Program-made: the position numbers and the translations under genes
The notes under the pieces: generated by a model
What the model was told of the DNA's origin: nothing
The model's input: only the letters and a program-made list of their open reading frames with translations
Databases searched by the model: none
DNA from: Candidatus Nanohaloarchaea archaeon
Lineage (GTDB): Archaea; EX4484-52; GLR71
Direction: 5' to 3'
Assembly (NCBI GenBank): GCA_030594675.1
Contig: JAUVES010000037.1
Location: forward strand, 1-6,620
Length of the DNA: 6,620 bases
Part shown: positions 1 through 6,533 of the stretch, in pieces
Layout of the letters: every line of letters starts with the position of its first letter
Position numbering within the stretch: position 1 is the stretch's first letter

Positions 1-1
1 A

Positions 2-742
2 GGTACCGGTAAAAAACCAGATACAGGTGATATGTGCAGGATATTTTTAGAGGTAAAAGAAATTGACGGTAATTTACTCTTCAACAATTTTGATGGCACA
101 CCAATTGATGTAGAATACGGCAAAAATTTTGATACAAAGGGTTTTATGGAAGGTCTTGGCCTCACACGGGTTGGTGGCAGTGCCACTTTAATTGTTCCTT
201 CGTCTATAGGTGTTGGCGAGAGAGGGAAAGATCTGGTAAAACCTTTTACAACTATTATCTATAAGGTCCGGTTGAATGAAATCAGATCTGTTGAAGAAGT
301 TCAGAAGGAAAGAGCTGAACGGAAGAAAGCAAAAGAAGCAGAAAAGCTAAGATTGAAAGACATCGAAAAACAAAATCTGGAAAATTATTTAAACCGAAAT
401 AATATCAATGCTGAACCTACGAAATCGGGTTTGTATTTTATAGAAACTGTACAAGGATCAGGTGAAAGACCTGTTAAAGGTGACATGGTAAATGTTCAAT
501 ATATACTCTACAATACTGATGATCAAGAGCTTCAAAACTCATACACCAGTGACTCGCCTGCCAGTTTTAGATTAGGGGAAGGAAGGGTTATTATGGCCTG
601 GGAAGAAGCTATTCTAAAGATGAACAGGGGAGGGAAAGCTAAAATTGTAGTGCCTTCAAGATTGGCTTATGGATCACGTGGAAGAGATAATATCGCTCCT
701 TATGAACCATTGGTTTTTGAATTGGAATTGTTAGATAACTAG
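2..742 (+). CDS. FKBP-type peptidyl-prolyl cis-trans isomerase, two FKBP domains, 5'-truncated by window edge
   Basis: FKBP enzymes speed cis-trans isomerisation at proline bonds and often act as envelope chaperones in Bacteroidota. The frame is open from base 2, giving 246 visible residues. Domain 1 is residues 1-95, a charged Lys/Glu-rich helical linker spans about 95-134, and domain 2 is about 150-246. The domains are homologous: GTGKKPDTGDM at the left edge matches GSGERPVKGDM in domain 2. Homology therefore extends upstream of the ATG at 32, which is internal (MCRIF lies inside the fold), and the true start with any signal peptide or lipobox is off-window. Domain 2 keeps the FKBP12-like pocket: VI at 196-197, W200, the Tyr of LAYG (223) and F239 in LVFELELL; the usual Phe-Asp pair is Leu-Gln. 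Domain 1 looks degenerate, with F48 for the Trp and V71 for the Tyr. The stop is TAG at 740-742. The family call is firm; cellular location is inferred. Confidence 0.93.
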   Translation, partial: GTGKKPDTGDMCRIFLEVKEIDGNLLFNNFDGTPIDVEYGKNFDTKGFMEGLGLTRVGGSATLIVPSSIGVGERGKDLVKPFTTIIYKVRLNEIRSVEEVQKERAERKKAKEAEKLRLKDIEKQNLENYLNRNNINAEPTKSGLYFIETVQGSGERPVKGDMVNVQYILYNTDDQELQNSYTSDSPASFRLGEGRVIMAWEEAILKMNRGGKAKIVVPSRLAYGSRGRDNIAPYEPLVFELELLDN

Positions 743-774
743 TATTAAGTTAACTACATGATGTTCAGTGTTAT

Positions 775-805
775 AAAAAAGTGCCGATACTTAAAGCATC
801 GGCAC
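775..805 (-). terminator. Rho-independent terminator of the large minus-strand gene
   Basis: A perfect 8-bp stem, GTGCCGAT at 781-788 with ATCGGCAC at 798-805, encloses a 9-base loop. On the - strand it is followed directly by TTTTTT (the A-run at 775-780) and then ATAA, the classic intrinsic terminator shape. It lies about 90 bases beyond the TAG of the large gene. On the + strand the stem is followed only by GGTTTAATG, so it would be a weaker terminator for the convergent isomerase gene, though it may serve both. Confidence 0.85.
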
Positions 806-821
806 GGTTTAATGATCGAGG

Positions 822-863
822 GAGCAATGACACATTATATCAAAATCAAACAATATATTGCTC
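822..863. repeat. Weak inverted repeat in the 3' untranslated region of the large gene
   Basis: GAGCAAT at 822-828 pairs perfectly with ATTGCTC at 857-863, and two G-U pairs could extend the stem outward. The 28-base loop is AT-rich and contains the small palindrome CAATATATTG (851-860). It sits between the stop codon of the large gene and its terminator, so it could fold in the 3' end of that transcript. With only 7 perfect pairs in AT-rich DNA it may be chance. Confidence 0.3.
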
Positions 864-893
864 TTATAATAATTACTAAGGCTAAGTTTGTCC

Positions 894-3800
894 CTATTTT
901 AGCTTAATAATCTTAAACGTTTCTACATGTTGACGCTGCGTATCAATCACCTTTAGGATAAACATATCAGATGGATAGAAACCTAGCGGAATTTTATGGT
1001 GAAAGTCTTTACTCACAACATCCTCTTTAAATACCACAGTTCCAATAAGGTCGTATAATTCGACTTTCAAATTGACAGGATCTGTAGATGATGTGATATG
1101 AATATTCACATGATCTCTGGCAGGTATCGGATAGATTTCTACTATAAAACCGGACTCTTCCTCTGTCACATTAATTGCCACAACATCGTAGAAACTTTGA
1201 TGAAATCCCTGGGTAAGTAAAACCATATCTTCTCCAACGGATTGAATGATTGTTTCTCCCAATGTCCAGCTTAAAGTAGCATGATCCCCAACAGAAAAAT
1301 CTCCTGCACTTGCGATCACCTCAGGCGAGAATACCGGGTCACCCACATTCAAATTCATGATGAATTCTGGGTCAATAACCTCGTTATTGTTTGTAGTGTC
1401 ATCAGAATTAATATTTGCTCCATCATCCTTACAGTTTGAAACATTAATTGTCAAACTCTGGGAATCGCTATTTCCGCATAGATTGCCTGCAAGAACAGTA
1501 ATTGATCCGGATTTGTTACCAAAATCGACAACGATACTGGTTGTTCCTTGTCCGGAAACTATCGATGCCTGCTGTGGCACAGTCCAGGTGTAGGAATCAG
1601 CATTGTAAACCGGAGCAATAGAATATTGTACATTTTCCTCTTTAGTGCAAACCGTTTCAGGCCCCAAAATTTCTACCGGAAGTGATGGTGATCCACTCAC
1701 CAAAATACAGATGTTTTCACTTGTTCCACAAGAACTTGTTGCGTTGGCACAAATATTCCCTGATAAAAATGAAGAGCTAAAGCTTACTGTAATTGAATGC
1801 GTTCCGGTTCCACTAATGATGCTTGCACCTTCGGGCACTGTCCATGAATAAGATGTTGCTCCATAAATTTCAGTAATTGAGTATGATACGCTCGTCAGGC
1901 CACAAACTCCATCAGTTTGTCCAATTATTTCAGCTGGTTCAGCTGGCGATCCATATATGGTGAGCGCCTGCCCGTTCCATGTTGGGCTTTGACCACAGGC
2001 ATTGGAAGCAGCTACAGTAATTTCCCCCGAACCAAGCGTTGAAACATCAACTGTTATGCTTGTGGTTCCTTGTCCGTCGGTAATGGTAACTCCATCCGGA
2101 ACAGTCCATACAAAATGTGTAACATTGGGTAATGGATCAATAGAATAAACAATACCGGTTCCCTGACATACACCATTTGCAGGTCCTGTGATAGGACCCG
2201 GGATCATTGGTATTGATCCGTCTGTGCTTGTAGTAGCACTGGCAGATCCGGTGCAGCCATTTTGATCAGTTACAATTACCGTGAAGGTATTCGCTGTATC
2301 TACAACTATTGAGCGAGAGGTCTCACCTGTTGACCAGGAATAGGAGTAGTAACCTGCCCCGGCATCCAGAACAGTTGTTGAGCCGGCACATAATGCTAAA
2401 GTGCCTGAAATGAACGGTGAGGGAGGCGTGTACTCGCCTGTGCTAATACTTGCACTTCCCGCGCACCCATAAGAATTTGTCACTGTAACGGATATCAGCC
2501 CAACAGTTGCTACATTAATTTGTCTTGTTGTTGCTCCTGTCGACCATAAGTAACTGCTGTATCCCGAACCAGCGTCCAGCAAAGTAGAATCACCGGGGCA
2601 GTAATATGGGTCTCCGGAAATCGTAGGTGTTGGAGCTGGTGAGTAAAAGGTAAAAACAGTGGCAGATCCCTCACAACCGTTATTATCGGTAACAGTAACT
2701 GAATATTCACCTGGAGTGTTCACCGTTATGCTAGAAGTGGTATCACCTGTTGACCAGACATAACTGATATAAGTATTACCGGCGTTTAGAACAGTAGAGC
2801 CGCCAGGACAAATTGCCCCACCACTAATGCTAACAACAGGTAAGGGATTCACAGTAACTACCACATTAGATGATGTTCCCGACTGGCATCCATTATTGTA
2901 TGTAACATTGTAAGTGCCTGAACTGCCCACTGTAATACTTTGGGTTAGGTCACCTGTGCTCCAGGTATTGTTTTCGGGTTCACTTGAAGTCAGGACTACA
3001 CTATCGCCCTCACATACAGAAGCAGGCCCACCAAGACTAATTGTTGGAATAGTAAGCGTTGGGCTTGATACCTTAATACTATCAGTTAAATAGCAATTAT
3101 TTGCATTTGAAACTGTTAGTACATAGGTGCCCGGGGTACTAACATCAATAACCTGTGTTGTCTCTCCATTGGGTAACCAACTGTAAGTGTCGAAATTATC
3201 CGGGTCAGTAATTTGTCCTATAACAACAGCATCGATAGCAGTATACCCCAAAACAGCAGGTGAGTTAATAGCTATACGAATTTCCGTTACATCATAAGAA
3301 GTGAGTGGAAAATCTATATGCTTTATCCTTGCTTCCTTAGGTTCAGCTTTTGCTGAATCTGAATACACAACAACAAAATTACCCATATCATCTTTAACAT
3401 AGACAGTGTCAATAGCACCCGGATTGAAAGTCTCATAAATTTCAATATAATTCACAGGGGCCGGGCTGGGAAACTGCAGTTCAAGGTATTCACGTTGCGC
3501 ATCCGAAGTTTTACTGATCCAGGAATTTGTACTGGTTTTATACTCTGGATATACATCCTGGCTTCCCAGTGTCTGCGTGGCTCCAAACTTAGATCCTGAA
3601 TATTCTGAACTAACGGCGATCACGTTATTTGCATATCTGCTTGATTTGCTCGCTGCCTGCAACGTATTAGTATCTCCCTGACATAATATATCGCTACCGC
3701 TAATGAGAGGAGCCGTCATGCCGGGGAGAATTTCTGCTTTGATCATTAGTCTTCCAGGATAAGGATACATTGAAAGATTGCTACCATCAAGGTCAGATCT

Positions 3801-6473
3801 GTAATATGCACTATCTCTAATAAAAGTGCTCTCCCATTGCACTCCAACAGGATGGTAGGCTTCGATTAAATTTTCCTGCTGGGCTAAACCAATATAATAG
3901 TCACTATTGCTTAGAAAGGGAGTATTGGGAAAATAAAATGAATGATAATCATTTACTTCGGTCGAATCCGGTGTAAATGCAGTTGAAGTATCAAGAATAA
4001 GTCCTGTGTTATCCAATAGTACCGCATATATTGAATTCTCAGCAGCAGACCAATGCAAATAGATCTTTGCTGAATTGATCGTGCCACATCCGGCCATAGT
4101 GAAGCGGCTAAGGATCAGCCCTTCTTCAGTGCCGAAACCAGCTCCGTTTATGGCAGCAGAGCCATCATCATATGATAAGTAAAAACCATTAACCTCCTGA
4201 AGGTAATAATTTCGGTTATTTTCAAGAACATTCTCACCTGGCTGGGCGGGTACGGAAACGATGATCGAATCAGTTCCTATATCAGCAGGCATCCAGTCTG
4301 AAAAACTAACCAATTCACCACAACTTGCGGGAATATTTAGATTTATCACCTCGGTGTGTCTTAGCGTATTGCTTTCCTGACCGATAATTTTTAAGGTCAC
4401 AGGTATTGTCCTGGGAACATTTGAAAAGTTTTTAACCAGAGCAGATATTGCAAGCGGGCTACTATATGGAAGAGCAACACTACCTAATGTATATACTGCA
4501 GTAACCTCAAGGCTATCCTGTAATGAAGGGGAGCCCAGCTTTGTTTCAGGGCGTAGGTATGTTGCCCTTAGTGTTGTTGGGAGCCCGGTACTGTTTGCAT
4601 TAGTATTGCCATTAAAGCTAAGGATGTATCGCAATGAATCCAGTCCATTTGCACCTAAAACAGATGTATTTTGTTTTGTGCCCAATGAAGTATTTGGCGA
4701 AGACAGAGTTCCTGTTGGCCTTGAATATTCCCAGGCGATGTAGATTCCCTCTCCATTATAAGTAAACATGCTTCCTGATTCGAAGGGTACATCATAAGGC
4801 CCTGTTTCATCAGGTATCGTGATAGGCCCGTCGCTGACAAGGGTCATAGGGCCAATAGCGTTACTCCATGAAATAGATTCTTTTAAGCGATATTTAATTT
4901 CGTAAGATGTCGCTGCTGGTACTGATATCCACGACAAGGTTGCTTCTGAATCACTGATTCCGGTAGTCTTTAGATCTTCCGGAGGATAGCATGGACCTGA
5001 GCCTGAAGTTGTGATGTCTGAGCCCATAACAAAGGCCCCTGATCCGTTTGGACAAATTGTCTTAAGCTTCCACTCATAAGTTGTTCCTGCATATAAATTT
5101 GAAAAAGTGTAGGAATTAGTGAAAGAATAGGCATTCATCCAGAAAGATGTTCCCAGCCTGCGAATTGATATATTATAATGAGAAGCGCCACTCACTTCAG
5201 TCCACGAGACTTCCGCAGTTGAATCTGTAGTTGAGACAAGTATAAGTCCTGATGGTTCATCGCAAACATCAGTACTATTGGTACTGAATGACGCTGCCGA
5301 AAGAGGAGAATTTTCACCTGAGCAAAGACCGGTTAGCCTCCATTGATAATTCGATTCGGGCAACAGCCCTGTTGCATTATACATTGAGTTTGTCGTATAA
5401 ACAGTAACCCAGGTACCGTCAGGGAATAGTCTGTATTCAAGTAACAGACTATCAACGCCTGAAGAGTTTGGCAATTCCCACTCAAAAGTGGCAGATACAT
5501 CTGCTATATTTAGAGTCTCCAGGTTATATGGCTGATTACAACCATCCAGGTTATCATTAGAAAAAATGTTTAGTTGAGAATACTCAGAAGAGCTTGAACA
5601 CAAAGCCTTTACTTGCCATTCATATAATCCCTGATTAATGCCCGTTAATGAGTATGAGTTATTAGTTGTAGTAGCTGTTGACCAATTCGTATCTATTCTA
5701 CTGATTGTATTATTGGTATTTTGAAGATAAACTTTCAAGTTTCCTTTTGTTGTATCATCCTGTGCAGCACCAATAGTGAAGCCCAGTGAATTTACTTCCA
5801 TTCCTGTTTCAAATCCTGATGCAATCATTTCCTCAGGTTTGATGAGGTAGAAGAACCGCTGGTATCTGAGACTTCCCTGCGGGCTGAAATCCTGGGAAGA
5901 AGATCCATCAGTGGGCAATAACATAGAGTGGTCACCGTTGATCGTTATAGAAAAAGAGCAGATTGAAGTGTTCCCGGCAGCATCAGAAGCTTGAAAAGTT
6001 ATCAGGTTAGAGCCGATAGGAAAAACGGATCCTGAACTTAAACCTCCAGTTTGTACCAGCGATGATACACCACAATTATCAGTGGCGGTTGGCTGTTCAA
6101 ATGTCACCGACTGACAAATTCCATCATCATATGATTGGATAATGTCTTCAGGGCAGGAAATTTCAGGCGGTTCAGAATCAATTACAGTCACCAAAAATGA
6201 GCAAGTTGCAGTATCACCGTCCTGCATATAAGTATTTGTCGTAGTTCCCACCGGGAAAGTTGATCCTGATGGCAAGCCCGAAATCAGTGAGGCACCCGAT
6301 GGAGGAACGAATAATACCACCGCCGAACAATCTCCGGGATCATTATTTTGAATGATATCAGCAGGGCAGCTAATGGCAGGCGGACCGGGAACGACACCAG
6401 GGGGATGATTGTTTGGCAATACTTCAACTGATGAAATCAGGAGACATGCAACAACCAGCAATTTCAATTTCAT
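894..6473 (-). CDS. Giant multidomain T9SS-exported surface protein (HYR, FN3, CARDB-like, discoidin-like, Ig-like and PKD-like modules)
   Basis: Probable surface adhesin of 1,859 residues, exported by Sec and then type IX secretion. Numbered from the ATG at 6473: signal peptide 1-20; HYR domains 33-100 and 104-179 (ISCPxDIIQ starts, GSxFPxG, CSFxxTI ends); a beta-domain in two halves, 183-264 and 536-648, split by three FN3 units; CARDB-like 654-761; an unrecognised beta-rich domain 761-916 (starts near LSYDDGSA); an Ig-like repeat 922-1137 split by a discoidin-like domain; four Ig-like repeats 1142-1421; three PKD-like repeats 1424-1681; Asn/Asp-rich linker 1681-1700; pre-sorting segment 1718-1761; type A sorting domain 1780-1859. 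No catalytic motif was seen. The frame is uninterrupted to TAG at 894-896. The start at 6473 is chosen because MKLKLLVVACLLISS is a compact signal peptide there. In-frame ATGs at 6506 and 6560 would add 11 or 29 residues, and no strong ribosome binding site separates the options. Adhesion is inferred from architecture; the ligand is unknown. Confidence 0.93.
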   Translation of the reverse strand: MKLKLLVVACLLISSVEVLPNNHPPGVVPGPPAISCPADIIQNNDPGDCSAVVLFVPPSGASLISGLPSGSTFPVGTTTNTYMQDGDTATCSFLVTVIDSEPPEISCPEDIIQSYDDGICQSVTFEQPTATDNCGVSSLVQTGGLSSGSVFPIGSNLITFQASDAAGNTSICSFSITINGDHSMLLPTDGSSSQDFSPQGSLRYQRFFYLIKPEEMIASGFETGMEVNSLGFTIGAAQDDTTKGNLKVYLQNTNNTISRIDTNWSTATTTNNSYSLTGINQGLYEWQVKALCSSSSEYSQLNIFSNDNLDGCNQPYNLETLNIADVSATFEWELPNSSGVDSLLLEYRLFPDGTWVTVYTTNSMYNATGLLPESNYQWRLTGLCSGENSPLSAASFSTNSTDVCDEPSGLILVSTTDSTAEVSWTEVSGASHYNISIRRLGTSFWMNAYSFTNSYTFSNLYAGTTYEWKLKTICPNGSGAFVMGSDITTSGSGPCYPPEDLKTTGISDSEATLSWISVPAATSYEIKYRLKESISWSNAIGPMTLVSDGPITIPDETGPYDVPFESGSMFTYNGEGIYIAWEYSRPTGTLSSPNTSLGTKQNTSVLGANGLDSLRYILSFNGNTNANSTGLPTTLRATYLRPETKLGSPSLQDSLEVTAVYTLGSVALPYSSPLAISALVKNFSNVPRTIPVTLKIIGQESNTLRHTEVINLNIPASCGELVSFSDWMPADIGTDSIIVSVPAQPGENVLENNRNYYLQEVNGFYLSYDDGSAAINGAGFGTEEGLILSRFTMAGCGTINSAKIYLHWSAAENSIYAVLLDNTGLILDTSTAFTPDSTEVNDYHSFYFPNTPFLSNSDYYIGLAQQENLIEAYHPVGVQWESTFIRDSAYYRSDLDGSNLSMYPYPGRLMIKAEILPGMTAPLISGSDILCQGDTNTLQAASKSSRYANNVIAVSSEYSGSKFGATQTLGSQDVYPEYKTSTNSWISKTSDAQREYLELQFPSPAPVNYIEIYETFNPGAIDTVYVKDDMGNFVVVYSDSAKAEPKEARIKHIDFPLTSYDVTEIRIAINSPAVLGYTAIDAVVIGQITDPDNFDTYSWLPNGETTQVIDVSTPGTYVLTVSNANNCYLTDSIKVSSPTLTIPTISLGGPASVCEGDSVVLTSSEPENNTWSTGDLTQSITVGSSGTYNVTYNNGCQSGTSSNVVVTVNPLPVVSISGGAICPGGSTVLNAGNTYISYVWSTGDTTSSITVNTPGEYSVTVTDNNGCEGSATVFTFYSPAPTPTISGDPYYCPGDSTLLDAGSGYSSYLWSTGATTRQINVATVGLISVTVTNSYGCAGSASISTGEYTPPSPFISGTLALCAGSTTVLDAGAGYYSYSWSTGETSRSIVVDTANTFTVIVTDQNGCTGSASATTSTDGSIPMIPGPITGPANGVCQGTGIVYSIDPLPNVTHFVWTVPDGVTITDGQGTTSITVDVSTLGSGEITVAASNACGQSPTWNGQALTIYGSPAEPAEIIGQTDGVCGLTSVSYSITEIYGATSYSWTVPEGASIISGTGTHSITVSFSSSFLSGNICANATSSCGTSENICILVSGSPSLPVEILGPETVCTKEENVQYSIAPVYNADSYTWTVPQQASIVSGQGTTSIVVDFGNKSGSITVLAGNLCGNSDSQSLTINVSNCKDDGANINSDDTTNNNEVIDPEFIMNLNVGDPVFSPEVIASAGDFSVGDHATLSWTLGETIIQSVGEDMVLLTQGFHQSFYDVVAINVTEEESGFIVEIYPIPARDHVNIHITSSTDPVNLKVELYDLIGTVVFKEDVVSKDFHHKIPLGFYPSDMFILKVIDTQRQHVETFKIIKLK
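897..1136 (-). other. Type IX secretion C-terminal sorting domain, type A
   Basis: The last 80 residues (1780-1859) match the Por_secretion_tail pattern: IYPIPARDHVNI opening strand, VELYDLIGTVVF middle strand, and FILKVIDTQRQHVETFKIIKLK closing strands. In the family the domain guides the protein through the type IX translocon and is normally cleaved as the protein is linked to the cell surface. The opening motif is P-I-P rather than the commoner P-N-P, and the usual G-x-Y turn is spread into LGFYPSDMF; both are mild departures. Confidence 0.88.
1191..1322 (-). other. Conserved pre-sorting segment (SAGD...LSWTLGE...LTQGFHQ)
   Basis: Residues 1718-1761 carry the pattern E-V-I-x-S-A-G-D, then a Gly and T-L-S-W-T-L-G-E-x-I-I, then L-T-Q-G-F-H-Q. 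The same pattern commonly lies just before the sorting domain in Bacteroidota T9SS cargo. It follows an Asn/Asp/Thr-rich linker (residues 1681-1700) that should be flexible. Its role is not known to me. Confidence 0.65.
1431..2204 (-). repeat. Three tandem PKD-like repeats, ~86 residues each
   Basis: Each unit runs P-x-x-I-x-G-P/Q-x-x-V-C...V-x-Y-S-I...Y-x-W-T-V-P-x-x-x-x-I-x-x-G-x-G-T-x-S-I-x-V-x-F...I-x-V-x-A-x-N-x-C-G. The Trp of WTVP falls at 1456, 1544 and 1630 (spacing 88 and 86). This is the PKD-like group common before T9SS sorting domains, an extended stalk-forming Ig fold. Each unit has an early and a late Cys likely to pair. The middle unit carries an extra Cys pair (NICANATSSC and NIC). 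Confidence 0.88.
2211..3050 (-). repeat. Four tandem 70-residue (210-bp) Ig-like repeats
   Basis: Four units of 70 residues follow the pattern I-S-G...C-x-G-x-S/D-x-x-L-x-A-G-x-x-Y-x-S-Y-x-W-S-T-G-x-T-x-x-x-I-x-V...Y-x-V-T-V-T-x-x-x-G-C-x-G-S-A, as in SprB-like and other gliding-associated surface proteins. Cys pairs lie at 1154/1196, 1222/1267, 1292/1337 and 1362/1407, and the Trp at 1171, 1240, 1310 and 1380, so units 2-4 are in exact 70-residue register. Each Cys pair probably forms a disulfide. Unit 1 is the most diverged. At DNA level the segment around the WSTG codons (for example CACCTGTTGACCAG on the + strand) recurs in several units. Confidence 0.9.
3063..3710 (-). other. Ig-like repeat interrupted by a discoidin-like (F5/8C-like) domain
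   Basis: The front of an Ig-like repeat (ISGSDILCQGDTNTLQAAS, Cys 931) and its back (TYSWLPNGETTQVIDV to NNC, Trp 1099, Cys 1127) are separated by about 150 residues. In the four following repeats Cys to Trp is 17-18 residues; here it is 168. The insert, about residues 943-1092 (bases 3198-3647), has discoidin-like features: VIAVSSEYS start, a TLGSQDVYPEY motif, EYLELQFPSPAPVNYIEIYE, YVKDDMGNFVVVY, and a closing IRIAINSPAVLGYTAIDAV. This resembles carbohydrate- or ligand-binding F5/8C-like and pappalysin-scarf-like domains; the exact family needs a profile search. Confidence 0.65.
3726..4193 (-). other. Unrecognised beta-rich domain after the CARDB-like module
   Basis: Residues 761-916 begin with GFYLSYDDGSA and include LILSRFTMAGCGTINSAKIY, IYAVLLDNTG, YHSFYFPNTPFLSNSDYYIG and end with GRLMIKAEIL. 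Alternating hydrophobic strands, a central paired Asn/Tyr pattern and the lack of helices suggest a jelly-roll-like fold, such as often follows CARDB domains in T9SS cargo. I cannot name the family. No metal site or catalytic triad is evident. Confidence 0.5.
4191..4514 (-). other. CARDB-like domain
   Basis: Residues 654-761 have the layout of a CARDB (cell adhesion related, bacterial) Ig-like domain: a VTAVYTLGSVALPYSSP opening, the strand ALVKNFSNVPRTIPVTLKI corresponding to the usual V-x-N-x-G-x-x-x-x-x-x-V-x-L pattern, a Ser/Phe-rich middle (VSFSDWMPAD) and a closing N-x-x-x-E-x-N-N-R-N-Y strand matching the common D-x-x-N-N stop. It is a structural spacer or adhesion module with no catalysis. 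Confidence 0.6.
4530..5927 (-). other. Split beta-domain interrupted by the FN3 lattice
   Basis: Residues 183-264 (YQRFFYLIKPEEM, then NSLGFTIG, then KVYLQNT up to NWS) and residues 536-648 (WSNAIGPMTLVSDGPITIP, then FTYNGEGIYIAWEYS, ending RPETKLGSP) look like the two halves of one beta-domain seen in Bacteroidota surface proteins. That domain usually runs from a YLQNT strand through a Trp, a MTxVxDG strand and a FxYxGxGxYxAxEY strand to RPE/N-x-x-LG. Joined at the Trp, the halves read continuously. The family is recognised from memory of such proteins and carries no name I can give safely. Confidence 0.55.
4866..5684 (-). repeat. FN3 repeat lattice of three units, ~91 residues each
   Basis: Fibronectin type III-like units with the Bacteroidota pattern: C-x-x-P start, a W after the second strand, a Y-R strand, a second W, then L-x-x-x-x-x-Y-x-W-x-L/V-x-x-x-C. 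The second Trp falls at residues 264, 355, 445 and 536, spacing 91, 90 and 91. The late Cys falls at 292, 384 and 474. Two whole units lie at about 312-399 and 404-491. The lattice starts with the back half of an FN3 unit (NSYSLTGINQGLYEWQVKALC) and ends with the front half of another (PCYPPEDLKTTGISDSEA up to SISW). The two halves together make one complete unit. Confidence 0.85.
5937..6377 (-). repeat. Pair of HYR (hyalin repeat) domains
   Basis: Both units begin with ISCP-DIIQ and end with a CSF-x-x-T-V/I strand, and both carry the G-S-x-F-P-x-G loop typical of HYR domains, an Ig-like fold found in extracellular adhesion proteins. Unit 2 (residues 104-179) is full length, with the hallmark TATDNCG and SDAAGNTS. 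Unit 1 (residues 33-100) lacks the TDNCG stretch and has QDGDTATC where the second unit has the DAAGN turn, so it is about 8-10 residues shorter. Four conserved Cys are present in the first unit's frame and five in the second. Confidence 0.85.
6414..6473 (-). other. Sec signal peptide of the large surface protein
   Basis: From the ATG at 6473 the protein begins with a short basic stretch (MKLK), a hydrophobic core (LLVVACLLIS) and then a polar, proline-rich mature start (NNHPPGVVPGPP). Cleavage is likely somewhere around residues 15-20. The Cys in the core is followed by LLISS rather than lying at a lipobox end, so a type I signal fits better than a lipoprotein signal. T9SS substrates first cross the inner membrane by Sec, which agrees. 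Confidence 0.8.
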
Positions 6474-6533
6474 GAAACCATTATTTATATATTGATATTT
6501 ATTCATGGTATATATCTTTAATACTTCATTAAT

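Noticed and set aside
1357..1851. Two + strand open frames (1357-1593 and 1645-1851) opposite the large gene
   Set aside because: Both lie antisense to well-supported PKD-like repeats and sorting-region sequence, and their translations show no domain or signal. They are shadows of the long frame.
2510..2710. Short minus-strand open frame overlapping the Ig-like repeats in another frame
   Set aside because: It overlaps clear 70-residue repeats in the main frame, and its translation is low in information. Chance frame.
2211..2840. Regular spacing suggesting a CRISPR-like or satellite array
   Set aside because: The 210-bp period is explained by coding repeats in one open frame; there are no short identical repeats with unique spacers.
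3198..3647. Possibility that the discoidin-like insert or the FN3 insert is an assembly chimera
   Set aside because: Both junctions keep the reading frame and domain spacing, and base composition does not change visibly, so a real composite gene is more likely. Read coverage would settle it.
4655..4840. Short minus-strand open frame overlapping the split beta-domain
   Set aside because: It lies within the main frame's coding sequence with no recognisable product.
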